A DNA stretch of 9,098 bases from Pseudomonadota bacterium. GTDB taxonomy: Bacteria; Pseudomonadota; Gammaproteobacteria; Burkholderiales; Thiobacillaceae. The position numbers and the translations under genes were made by a program. The stretch lies in the NCBI GenBank assembly GCA_021802595.1, contig JAJZRT010000107.1, positions 1-9,098 of the forward strand, in the 5' to 3' direction. The stretch's first letter is position 1; each line of letters begins with the position of its first letter. Below are positions 1 through 4,772 of the stretch, one piece after another. A model generated the notes under the pieces. That model worked only from the letters and a program-made list of their open reading frames with translations. It had not been told where the DNA came from and did no database searches.

Positions 1-2
1 AC

Positions 3-377
3 ATCGCCGACGGCACAGTGAAAGTGCTCGACCGCATCCCGCTGGGCAACCCCAACTTCGACCACAAGCATCCCGACCCCGCCACCAGCCACGCGCCCTA
101 CCGCATCTACAACATCGGCAACCACACCCCGGTGCAGCTGATGGACTTCATCGGCACCATCGAAGCCGCGCTCGGCCAGACCGCGAAGAAGAACTTCCTG
201 CCGATGCAGGACGGCGACGTGCAGGCCACCTACGCGGATGTCGACGACCTCATCCGCGACACCGGGTTCAAGCCGGCGACGACGCTGGAATACGGGATCG
301 GGAAGTGGGTGGAGTGGTATCGGGGGTACAAGAAGCTGGGGGCCGAACCTGAAGTGCTAACGAAACCGTCTCTATGA
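3..377 (+). CDS. UDP-glucuronate 4-epimerase family protein, C-terminal part (5' truncated by window edge)
   Basis: This is the C-terminal ~124 residues of an extended short-chain dehydrogenase (NAD-dependent epimerase) of the UDP-glucuronate/UDP-galacturonate 4-epimerase group used for surface polysaccharide precursors. Visible hallmarks are IADGTVKVLD (the helix after the usual YxDD segment), the YRIYNIGNHTPVQLMDFI block that contacts the nucleotide sugar, LPMQDGDVQATYADVDDL (family 'MQPGDVxxTxAD' motif) and the closing helix GIGKWVEWYRGY. The reading frame is open to the left edge, so the true start lies outside; the GTG at 18 is an internal valine. The tail ends with a normal TGA. The catalytic SDR residues and the Rossmann glycines would be upstream and cannot be checked. 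It probably closes a polysaccharide/LPS gene cluster to the left. Family assignment is firm; the exact sugar substrate is inferred. Confidence 0.9.
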   Translation: MADGTVKVLDRIPLGNPNFDHKHPDPATSHAPYRIYNIGNHTPVQLMDFIGTIEAALGQTAKKNFLPMQDGDVQATYADVDDLIRDTGFKPATTLEYGIGKWVEWYRGYKKLGAEPEVLTKPSL

Positions 378-516
378 TGGCCGAAGCTCGTGACGCATTT
401 GGATTGATGTTTAGGACGAACTAAAGAAATGCAGTCCAATGATTAACAACATATTTTCATAAGGGCGCCCCACCGATGACGGTTTATAAAGCGGCATTTA
501 GGATGGACACTTTACG

Positions 517-929
517 TTAGAGGCGGATGAAGAATGCGTAAGACTTTTCCGCGAGGGGCATCCGTGTACGCCGCAGGTGGTGTGCCTATCAATAACAATG
601 CACGAAAAATTGTGGCAACCGTTCCTCAGCAGAATGGAAAATCTACTGCCGCTTCCATTCGGCTTGATGAGTCTTTTACCTTAACGCCTACCGAGGATGG
701 AAATTGCAGGTGGTGTTCACAAGTGTCACCCCGTCAACTGGTGCAAACTAATCAAGGGTTCCTTGCCTTGTGTCCAGAATGCATCCGCTTGGCGAAACGT
801 CGGCGCAAACAGTTTTTGAGGTCAAAAACTCGGGCGAAGAAATGAGATGCGCTTAATAACCATGCCTCTAACACTGCGCTCCAAGGGACGCTGCGCGATA
901 GAGCCGCGCAGCGCCCCTGAGCTTGGACG
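517..929 (+). mobile_element. Integron-type gene cassette (413 bp), no integrase nearby
   Basis: The segment has cassette anatomy. It begins directly after the G of a core-like GTTAGAG (516-522), carries one short ORF starting 17 nt inside, and ends at the G of GTTGGCC (929-935) after an imperfect inverted repeat. The decisive point is that GCCTCTAAC (864-872) is the exact reverse complement of GTTAGAGGC (516-524). In a circularised integron cassette the R'' box pairs with the R' box formed from the cassette's own first bases, and that is what is seen. The cassette is visibly more AT-rich than its surroundings, consistent with transfer. No intI gene, attI site or second clear attC is present in the window, so this is a lone cassette or part of an integrase-less attC array (CALIN). 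What follows 929 may once have been another cassette. Confidence 0.75.
534..845 (+). CDS. Small CxxC...CxxC zinc-ribbon-like protein of an integron cassette, function unknown
   Basis: I do not recognise this 103-residue protein. Residues 1-50 have no recognisable motif. Residues 58-83 carry CRWC and CPEC, two Cys pairs 18 residues apart, which fits a treble-clef or zinc-ribbon metal site. The end is strongly basic (KRRRKQF, then a Lys/Arg-rich tail), suggesting nucleic-acid binding; that is inference. No signal peptide or membrane helix is visible. The ATG at 534 is preceded by AGGCGG about 7 nt upstream, and this Shine-Dalgarno-like stretch belongs to the recombination core that opens the cassette, as is common for cassette genes. 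Base composition is clearly lower in GC than the flanking genes. Its stop lies about 20 nt before the attC site, the usual layout. It may be expressed from a promoter outside the cassette. Confidence 0.65.
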   Translation: MRKTFPRGASVYAAGGVPINNNARKIVATVPQQNGKSTAASIRLDESFTLTPTEDGNCRWCSQVSPRQLVQTNQGFLALCPECIRLAKRRRKQFLRSKTRAKK

Positions 930-935
930 TTGGCC
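866..935 (+). other. attC (59-base element) recombination site
   Basis: Read left to right: R'' box CTCTAAC (866-872), L''-like TCCAAG (880-885), a perfect 9-bp stem CGCTGCGCG (889-897) / CGCGCAGCG (905-913) with a 7-nt loop, L'-like CTTGGA (922-927) and R' box GTTGGCC (929-935), where crossover would fall after the first G. The arms are asymmetric: extra bases CTCA lie between the central stem and the L' arm, as expected of attC sites, whose unpaired bases guide strand choice by the integrase. R' departs from the GTTRRRY consensus at its sixth base. Length (~70 bp) is typical. Integron integrases bind the folded bottom strand of such sites. Confidence 0.75.
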
Positions 936-1043
936 GTCATTAGCGGCAGCGCCATTTGCCGAGGCTTGAACCCCATCCCCATGCACGCCATTCCGATCAT
1001 CCCGTGCCGAATCGTCAGAAACGGGTTCACCGAACACGTGGTG

Positions 1044-1349
1044 AAATAGGGTCAGACACGGTTTTCTCAGTGCCTGGAACCAGTGGGACGCAGTGGGAGA
1101 TCGATGCAAAAGGCTGCCCGGAGGATGGCACACACTTCATCGTCGTGGAATGCAAGCGCTATCCCAACCGAGGCATAAGCCAGGCAATCACTGCTGCCCC
1201 GGCCCTGATGCCGGGCCTAATGCTGGGGAAGTCCGCAAGGTTTGACCTTGTGATCGGCGCCTTCGAGGCGCCGCGCCGTTACGGAACGCCGGCTAAAGTT
1301 CCGTGCATTTCCTGCCGAATGTAGACCCGGGGTCAGGTCTTGCCTTTTG
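1044..1349. repeat. Two GGGTCAG-containing motifs bracketing the nuclease relic
   Basis: AAATAGGGTCAGACACGG (1044-1061) and GGGGTCAGGTCTTGCC (1329-1344) share the GGGTCAG core in the same orientation and flank the ~270-bp relic. From general familiarity, both resemble short sequences that recur next to REP-associated (IS200-like, RAYT) transposase genes and in scattered intergenic copies in proteobacteria, but no transposase is present here. They may be remains of a mobile element that carried or disrupted the region. The whole 936-1360 stretch holds no other gene I can support. It also contains the perfect hairpin GGCGCC-TTCGA-GGCGCC near 1257-1273, which has no T-run and is not a terminator. 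Confidence 0.35.
1064..1183 (+). pseudogene. Relic of a PD-(D/E)xK restriction-endonuclease-like protein
   Basis: A stretch of about 40 codons reads VPGTSGTQWEIDAKG followed by FIVVECKRY. This matches the core of restriction-endonuclease-fold proteins that carry a 'G.SG..W.ID' strand and an 'ECKRY' strand: Asp of EID plus Glu and Lys of ECK form the PD-(D/E)xK metal site. The frame stays open from 956 to 1324, but residues before and after this core do not look like the family (which normally continues into a long helix and a GGIIVSPLG-type segment). I read it as a broken remnant, not a working 122-residue gene. It lies just behind the attC site and may be debris of a second cassette. Family recognition is from memory of the motif; a profile search would settle it. 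Confidence 0.5.
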
Positions 1350-1360
1350 CCATCCCAGAA

Positions 1361-1663
1361 TTACGCCGCCGCCGCCAGCGGCTGAATCGCCGCCAGATTC
1401 TCGGCCAGCGCCTCGCGCGTGAGCGCCAGGTCGTAGTGTGCCTGCAGGTTCAGCCAGAACTCGGCTTCCATGCCGAAGTAGACGCCCAGGCGCGCGGCAG
1501 TATCGGCGGTGATGCTGCGCCTGCCGGCGACGATCTCCCCGATACGGCGCTGCGGTACGCCGATTTCCTTGGCCAGCCGGTATTGGGTGACGCCCAGCGG
1601 CTTGAGAAATTCTTCCAGCAGGATTTCGCCGGGCGTGGCGAGCGGGATTTGACGTTTGGCCAT
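1361..1663 (-). CDS. higA: HigA family antitoxin
   Basis: A 100-residue HigA-type antitoxin that binds and neutralises the HigB mRNA-cleaving toxin and represses the operon. The opening IPLATPGEILLEEFLKPLG is the HigA/VapI family signature. The XRE helix-turn-helix follows at about residues 24-48 (VTQYRLAKEIGVPQRRIGEI then VAGRRSIT), and the family tail (ARLGVYFGMEAEFWLNLQAHYDL) completes it. The frame is open further upstream, but the ATG at 1663 is chosen because an ideal AGGAGG lies 6 nt before it and the protein then has normal family length. It starts 8 nt after the higB stop, so the two genes are one transcript with toxin first, as usual for higBA. The strong ribosome site fits the need for excess antitoxin. 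Confidence 0.93.
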   Translation of the reverse strand: MAKRQIPLATPGEILLEEFLKPLGVTQYRLAKEIGVPQRRIGEIVAGRRSITADTAARLGVYFGMEAEFWLNLQAHYDLALTREALAENLAAIQPLAAAA

Positions 1664-1671
1664 GATGCCTC

Positions 1672-1950
1672 CTAGTGATAATCGACGATTTCCACATCCC
1701 ATGCCGCGCCGTCCTTCCAGACAAAACACACGCGCCATTGGTCGTTGACGCGGATGCTCCACTGGCCTTTGCGGCTGCCCTTGAGCGCTTCCAGCCGGTT
1801 TTGCGGCGGAATGCGCAAAGACTCCAAGCGCTCGATGGCGTGCAGCATTTGCAGTTTGCGGATCGCCACGCTTGCGATGTTGGCAAACCGCGGGACGCGT
1901 TTACCTTCAAACAGTGCTTGTGTATCGCGACATTTGAACCGTTTGATCAT
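1672..1950 (-). CDS. higB: HigB/RelE family toxin (ribosome-dependent mRNA interferase)
   Basis: A 92-residue toxin of the RelE/HigB fold that cuts mRNA on translating ribosomes and slows growth when not held by HigA. Family blocks are all present: start MIKRFKCRDTQALFEG, the helix pair VPRFANI and AIRKLQMLHAIERLESL, then PPQNRLEALKG, QWSIRVNDQWRVCFVW and the ending DVEIVDYH. Nothing appears truncated, so the module looks functional. The ATG at 1950 matches the N-terminus of relatives. There is no Shine-Dalgarno before it, and the predicted -10 box ends only 6 nt upstream, which suggests a leaderless message. The gene sits in an accessory region beside an integron cassette, a common setting for such modules. 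Confidence 0.93.
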   Translation of the reverse strand: MIKRFKCRDTQALFEGKRVPRFANIASVAIRKLQMLHAIERLESLRIPPQNRLEALKGSRKGQWSIRVNDQWRVCFVWKDGAAWDVEIVDYH

Positions 1951-1956
1951 GCCGCA

Positions 1957-1985
1957 ATACTAACGCCTAACGTTAGTAGCGTCAA
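1957..1985 (-). promoter_or_regulatory. higBA promoter with overlapping HigA operator
   Basis: On the minus strand, TTGACG (1985-1980) and TAGTAT (1962-1957) form -35 and -10 boxes separated by exactly 17 bp. Between and over them lies a perfect inverted repeat TACTAACG (1958-1965) / CGTTAGTA (1971-1978) with a 5-bp spacer, placed to block RNA polymerase when the HigBA complex binds. A further half-site TGCTAACG lies upstream at 2015-2022. The predicted transcription start falls at or next to the higB ATG. Operator identity is inferred from position and symmetry. Confidence 0.75.
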
Positions 1986-2083
1986 GCTATCGCCCTGGTG
2001 ACTTACAACACCGTTGCTAACGTAAATTGAGCCACTCGGAAACGACCATTCACACCCACAGATGAACAGCGCCCCAGATCATC

Positions 2084-2103
2084 TTTAATGTAGCTCCATT
2101 AAA
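2084..2103. promoter_or_regulatory. Inverted repeat before the BrnT-BrnA chimera, possible operator
   Basis: TTTAATG (2084-2090) and CATTAAA (2097-2103) are perfect 7-bp inverted arms with a 6-nt centre, ending 3 nt before the GTG start at 2107. BrnA antitoxins autorepress their operons through such symmetric sites, so this could be an operator. No clear -35/-10 pair was identified, and the repeat overlaps the place where a ribosome site would lie. Confidence 0.35.
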
Positions 2104-2106
2104 TCC

Positions 2107-2457
2107 GTGCCCATCGAGTTCGATCCGGCCAAGGACTTGGCGAACCAGGACAAGCATGGCGTTTCGCTGGCAATGGCGGTCGAGCTCGATTGGGAAGCCG
2201 CGCTGGTGTGGGTGGATGAACGGATCGAATACGGCGAGGCGCGCCTGATCGCGCTCGCGCCGAAGCAGTTGAAGGACATGGTGCCGTTGCGCACGCTGCG
2301 CGGCCGTCCCAAGTCAGACAACAGGAAGCTGCTGGTTTCGGTGCGCTACAGCCCCGAGGTGGTGGCGTATTTCAAGTCCACGGGTGATGGCTGGCAGTCG
2401 CGCATGGACAGGGTGCTGCGTGAATATGTGTCCCGTCACTCGCGCGGAACGCAATGA
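2107..2457 (+). CDS. BrnT-BrnA chimera: toxin N-terminal half fused in frame to antitoxin C-terminal half
   Basis: Residues 1-52 are the front of a BrnT toxin (DUF497, RelE-like fold): IEFDPAKDLANQDKHGVSLA, then ELDWEAALVWVDERIEYGEARLIALAP. A full BrnT of ~90 residues would continue with further strands and a 'RIISLRxANRRE'-type catalytic segment, which is absent. From about residue 53 the protein becomes the back of a BrnA antitoxin: a linker with RGRPKSDNRK, then the ribbon-helix-helix LLVSVRYSPEVVAYFKSTG and GWQSRMDRVLREYV. In intact loci brnT and brnA are separate, overlapping genes. Here one in-frame deletion appears to have removed the 3' part of brnT and the 5' part of brnA, with the junction near 2263. 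The GTG at 2107 gives the canonical BrnT N-terminus. The product is probably non-toxic but may still bind DNA. Codon use resembles the neighbouring genes. Confidence 0.75.
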   Translation: MPIEFDPAKDLANQDKHGVSLAMAVELDWEAALVWVDERIEYGEARLIALAPKQLKDMVPLRTLRGRPKSDNRKLLVSVRYSPEVVAYFKSTGDGWQSRMDRVLREYVSRHSRGTQ

Positions 2458-2618
2458 AGCCGGGGATCTCGCGATTGCGCATCCCCCCGCCAACAGCGAC
2501 GAGCCGGTCACGGCAACGTAGCCTCGGCACACTGTTCCGCTAAAACGCTTATTATTCGAGCCTTGCGGAGCGGACCGATACCCGGCGTGACATCGGCCCG
2601 AACAACATCACTGGGAAT

Positions 2619-2635
2619 CCGGCGTCCCTCGCCGG
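2619..2635. other. Short hairpin in the sodC upstream region
   Basis: CCGGCG (2619-2624) and CGCCGG (2630-2635) pair perfectly around a 5-nt loop, 53 nt before the sodC start. There is no T-run, so it is not an intrinsic terminator; it could lie in the sodC leader. In the rest of the 2458-2688 gap I see no gene and no convincing promoter, only an AT-rich patch (CGCTTATTATTCG, about 2547-2559). Confidence 0.3.
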
Positions 2636-2688
2636 CCAACCCGGGCTTCGACGCCATGCTATCCATCCCAATCCAAGGAGAGAGGTTC

Positions 2689-3210
2689 ATGAACGTACAA
2701 GCACAGTTTGCCGCAATCGCGTTGAGCGTTGCGTCGTTTTCCGTGATGGCCGACATTGTGGTGCCGATGTCGCTGGTCGATGAAAAAGGCAGCGGCGCGT
2801 CGGTCGGCCAAGTGACGATTTCCGAATCGGCCTACGGCCTCGTGTTCACCCCTGAGCTCAAAGGCCTCACGCCCGGCATGCACGGCTTCCACGTGCACGC
2901 CAACGCAGACTGTTCGCCGAAGGAAAAGGACGGCAAGATGGTCCCGGCGCTCGGTGCAGGCGGCCACTACGATCCGCAGAAGACAAACCGCCACGGCACG
3001 CCGTGGGGCGACGGACACCTGGGCGACCTGCCGCCGCTCTTCGTCGACGCCAGCGGCAACGTGAGCCAGCCGGTGCTGGCGCCGCGCCTGAAAATGGCTG
3101 ACATGAAGGGGCGCTCGCTGATGGTTCACGTCGGCGGAGACAACCATTCCGATCATCCGGCCGCGCTGGGCGGCGGCGGCGCGCGCATGGCGTGCGGGGT
3201 GTCGATGTGA
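2689..3210 (+). CDS. sodC: Periplasmic Cu/Zn superoxide dismutase SodC
   Basis: Converts superoxide to hydrogen peroxide and oxygen in the periplasm. The 173-residue product has every ligand expected of bacterial SodC: copper ligands His68 and His70 (HGFHVH), bridging His93 (GGHYDP), zinc ligands His102, His110 and Asp113 ([13 protein letters not shown]), the last copper ligand His147 (MVHVGGDN), the disulfide pair Cys75 and Cys169, and the active-site Arg166 (GGGARMACG). The ATG at 2689 is favoured by AAGGAG about 8 nt upstream and by giving an export signal; the frame is open back to 2563 but that extension has no signal. Residues 1-21 look like a signal peptide with cleavage after SVMA, though the n-region (MNVQAQ) carries no Lys or Arg, which is unusual. 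The gene appears to stand alone. Confidence 0.96.
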   Translation: MNVQAQFAAIALSVASFSVMADIVVPMSLVDEKGSGASVGQVTISESAYGLVFTPELKGLTPGMHGFHVHANADCSPKEKDGKMVPALGAGGHYDPQKTNRHGTPWGDGHLGDLPPLFVDASGNVSQPVLAPRLKMADMKGRSLMVHVGGDNHSDHPAALGGGGARMACGVSM

Positions 3211-3224
3211 TGCGCTGAGGGCGG

Positions 3225-3258
3225 AGCGAATCCACGTGGCCCGACCCGTGGATTCGCT
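3225..3258. terminator. 12-bp stem hairpin after sodC, possible transcription end
   Basis: AGCGAATCCACG (3225-3236) pairs perfectly with CGTGGATTCGCT (3247-3258) around a 10-nt loop, starting 14 nt after the sodC stop. It is placed like a terminator, but the bases after it (GATAGGGTTTGCTTG) lack a proper T-run. It may instead protect the 3' end of the message or assist Rho-dependent termination. Confidence 0.5.
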
Positions 3259-3947
3259 GATAGGGTTTGCTTGTCGACGGGGAGAACAGGGGCTTGCGTG
3301 CCTGCGACACGGTGCTTCGTTGCCTGCCGCGGGAAGGGAGCGGGGCAGGCCGGATCAACGACGGCGGCTCATGCTGACCGATATGCGCGGCTTGTTTACC
3401 GCCTGACTTCGTTTCGTCGTGGCGCCGCCCGCCCCGGACGCGAGCATCGAAACCTTGTCCGGCTCATCGCGTTGGCCGAGTGTTTTCCGCGCCCCGTTGC
3501 CCTGCTCACAGGCTTGTTCCAGTGTCGATCGCCTTCCTCAGCGACGTGTACCCCCGCGCAACCCGGCGGTAACACCGATCAGGGCCTCATGGCAGATCAG
3601 GGCGCGCCGGGCGTTGAGAGTCCATCCACACCCACGCCATCGGATCAGCATGATGTCGCTATTGCGGCAACGCACGTCGCCATCCGACGACAGGCTCAAT
3701 CCGCCCTATCCTTTTGTTTTGTAGGAATATTCCTTAAACCAGCCGATTTGCGTGTCGTCCTTAGGCGACGCTTTAGCCTGTTTTTGCCCTCGGCGAATCG
3801 CCGAAAAACACTTATCTATGTGTTTATCAACGATTTTTCGGTTCTGGCCCGGCTGTTGCTCTTCGACCCTCGTGCCCAATTCCGGGTGCAACCACACCAG
3901 AGCGCAGTACCCCCCGTTTGACCACCCAGACACGAGAGAGACGAACC
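3259..3947. other. Long intergenic region without a convincing gene
   Basis: This ~690-bp stretch is open in several frames, as expected for GC-rich DNA, but none of the translations shows a recognisable domain, a good ribosome site or natural residue balance, so I call no gene. It contains an imperfect hairpin GCCTGCC / GGCAGGC (3322-3328 and 3344-3350), the AGGAATATTCCT palindrome at 3723-3734, and a short symmetric CGGCGAATCGCCG near 3789-3801. The last ~230 bp are less GC-rich and probably hold the promoter of the bactofilin gene. The left ~450 bp could be a decayed gene or an untranslated RNA; I cannot tell which. Confidence 0.5.
3723..3734. promoter_or_regulatory. Perfect palindrome AGGAATATTCCT, possible regulator site
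   Basis: A perfect 12-bp palindrome sits 213 nt before the bactofilin start, in an AT-richer patch. Such short symmetric sites are usually bound by dimeric transcription factors. I cannot name the regulator, and the distance leaves open whether it controls the bactofilin gene. Confidence 0.35.
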
Positions 3948-4562
3948 ATGCTCAAATCCTTCATGCAACCCGGCACCCCCAGCTCCACCCGAACCGATTC
4001 GAGCCGCACGGGTCCGACCGGCTACCCGGCCAAGCCGTCCGAAACGCCCAGGCCTGCCGAGGCCGCCAAGGAAGCGGCCGCGCCCGAGGTCATCAAGGCC
4101 ACGCAAGGCGATGCGGGCAGCAAGCTCATCGTCGGACCGAACATCAAGCTGAAGGGCGCCGAGATCACCGACTGCGAAATCCTGGTGGTGGAAGGCCGCG
4201 TGGAAGCATCGATGAACAGCCGCGACATCCGCATCGCCGAGGGCGGCGTGTTCTCGGGCAAGGCCGAGATCGACGTGGCGGAAGTGCGCGGCACCTTCGA
4301 GGGCGATCTGACCGCCCGCAAGCGGCTGGTGGTATACGCGACCGGCCGCGTCAACGGCACGATCCGCTACGGCGCGCTGATGGTCGAGGAAGGCGCCGTC
4401 ATCACCGGCAACATCGCGACGCATGCGGCCGGCCCGGCGCTGGCCAAATTGCCGGAAGCTGCCACCACAGCCCCGGTTTCCGAGGCACTTGAAGAGAAGG
4501 CCGCGGAGCTCGAGGAGATTCGCTCCGGTTCCACCTTCCGCAGCCAGCGGCGCCAGGGTTGA
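3948..4562 (+). CDS. Bactofilin family cytoskeletal protein
   Basis: A 204-residue bactofilin (polymer-forming protein, formerly DUF583). Bactofilins assemble without nucleotides into filaments at the inner face of the membrane and guide cell-shape, stalk, polarity or envelope functions. A Pro/Ser/Thr/Ala-rich flexible N-terminal region (residues 1-55) is followed by the right-handed beta-helix domain, about residues 58-150, recognisable from SKLIVGPNIKLKGAEITDCE, ILVVEGRVEA, FSGKAEIDVAEVRGTFEGDL, and GRVNGTIRYGALMVEEGAVITGNI, with its repeated Gly/hydrophobic spacing. A charged C-terminal tail (EALEEKAAELEEIRSG) ends it. The ATG at 3948 has GAGAGAG about 8 nt upstream; a TTG 30 nt earlier in frame is less likely. 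The gene appears to be transcribed alone and is followed by a probable intrinsic terminator. Its specific role in this cell is unknown. Confidence 0.92.
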   Translation: MLKSFMQPGTPSSTRTDSSRTGPTGYPAKPSETPRPAEAAKEAAAPEVIKATQGDAGSKLIVGPNIKLKGAEITDCEILVVEGRVEASMNSRDIRIAEGGVFSGKAEIDVAEVRGTFEGDLTARKRLVVYATGRVNGTIRYGALMVEEGAVITGNIATHAAGPALAKLPEAATTAPVSEALEEKAAELEEIRSGSTFRSQRRQG

Positions 4563-4637
4563 GCGAAGCCATACGGCGCGCACGCTGTCGTCGATACGCG
4601 ACAGCGGCGGCCCCGCGCCGGGCCCTGGACCGCAATC

Positions 4638-4665
4638 TCCTGCGCGTCGGTTCGCGCAGGATTTT
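4638..4665 (+). terminator. Intrinsic terminator of the bactofilin gene
   Basis: TCCTGCGCG (4638-4646) and CGCGCAGGA (4653-4661) form a perfect 9-bp GC-rich stem with a 6-nt loop (TCGGTT), followed at once by TTTTG. It lies about 75 nt after the bactofilin stop and before the convergent pteridine reductase gene. The T-run is short, so termination may be partial. Confidence 0.65.
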
Positions 4666-4772
4666 GTCGCGCCTGCGCGCCGTGCGCGCCGACGACGAGC
4701 TGAACCGCCTCGCGGCGCTCAGGCTCTACAGGCTGCTGGCCATGAAGAAGAAGCTGCGGGTGTCGGCGGCGT

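Noticed and set aside
378..533. Possible attI or earlier attC upstream of the cassette start
   Set aside because: Apart from GTTAGAG at 516 there are no paired L/R boxes, direct repeats or hairpin that I could recognise, so no attI/attC is claimed.
1877..1884. GTTGGCA resembling an attC R' box
   Set aside because: Lies inside the higB coding sequence with no partner R'' box or inverted repeat around it.
1958..1975. GCCTAAC followed by GTTAG near 1966, resembling attC core sites
   Set aside because: The two elements are adjacent with no L boxes or intervening hairpin; the symmetry is better explained as the HigA operator.
3311..3380. Cobalamin-riboswitch-like start (GGTGCTTCGTT and a structured GC-rich stretch)
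   Set aside because: The conserved B12-box core and the downstream pseudoknot elements are not recognisable, and no cobalamin gene follows.
3789..3801. CGGCGAATCGCCG symmetric element as a terminator
   Set aside because: Stem is only about 5-6 bp with almost no loop, and no T-run follows on either strand.
3271..3921. 216-codon open frame on the plus strand between sodC and the bactofilin gene
   Set aside because: No recognisable domain, no ribosome site, Arg/Ala/Pro-rich composition typical of a chance frame in GC-rich DNA, and it runs through the presumed bactofilin promoter region.
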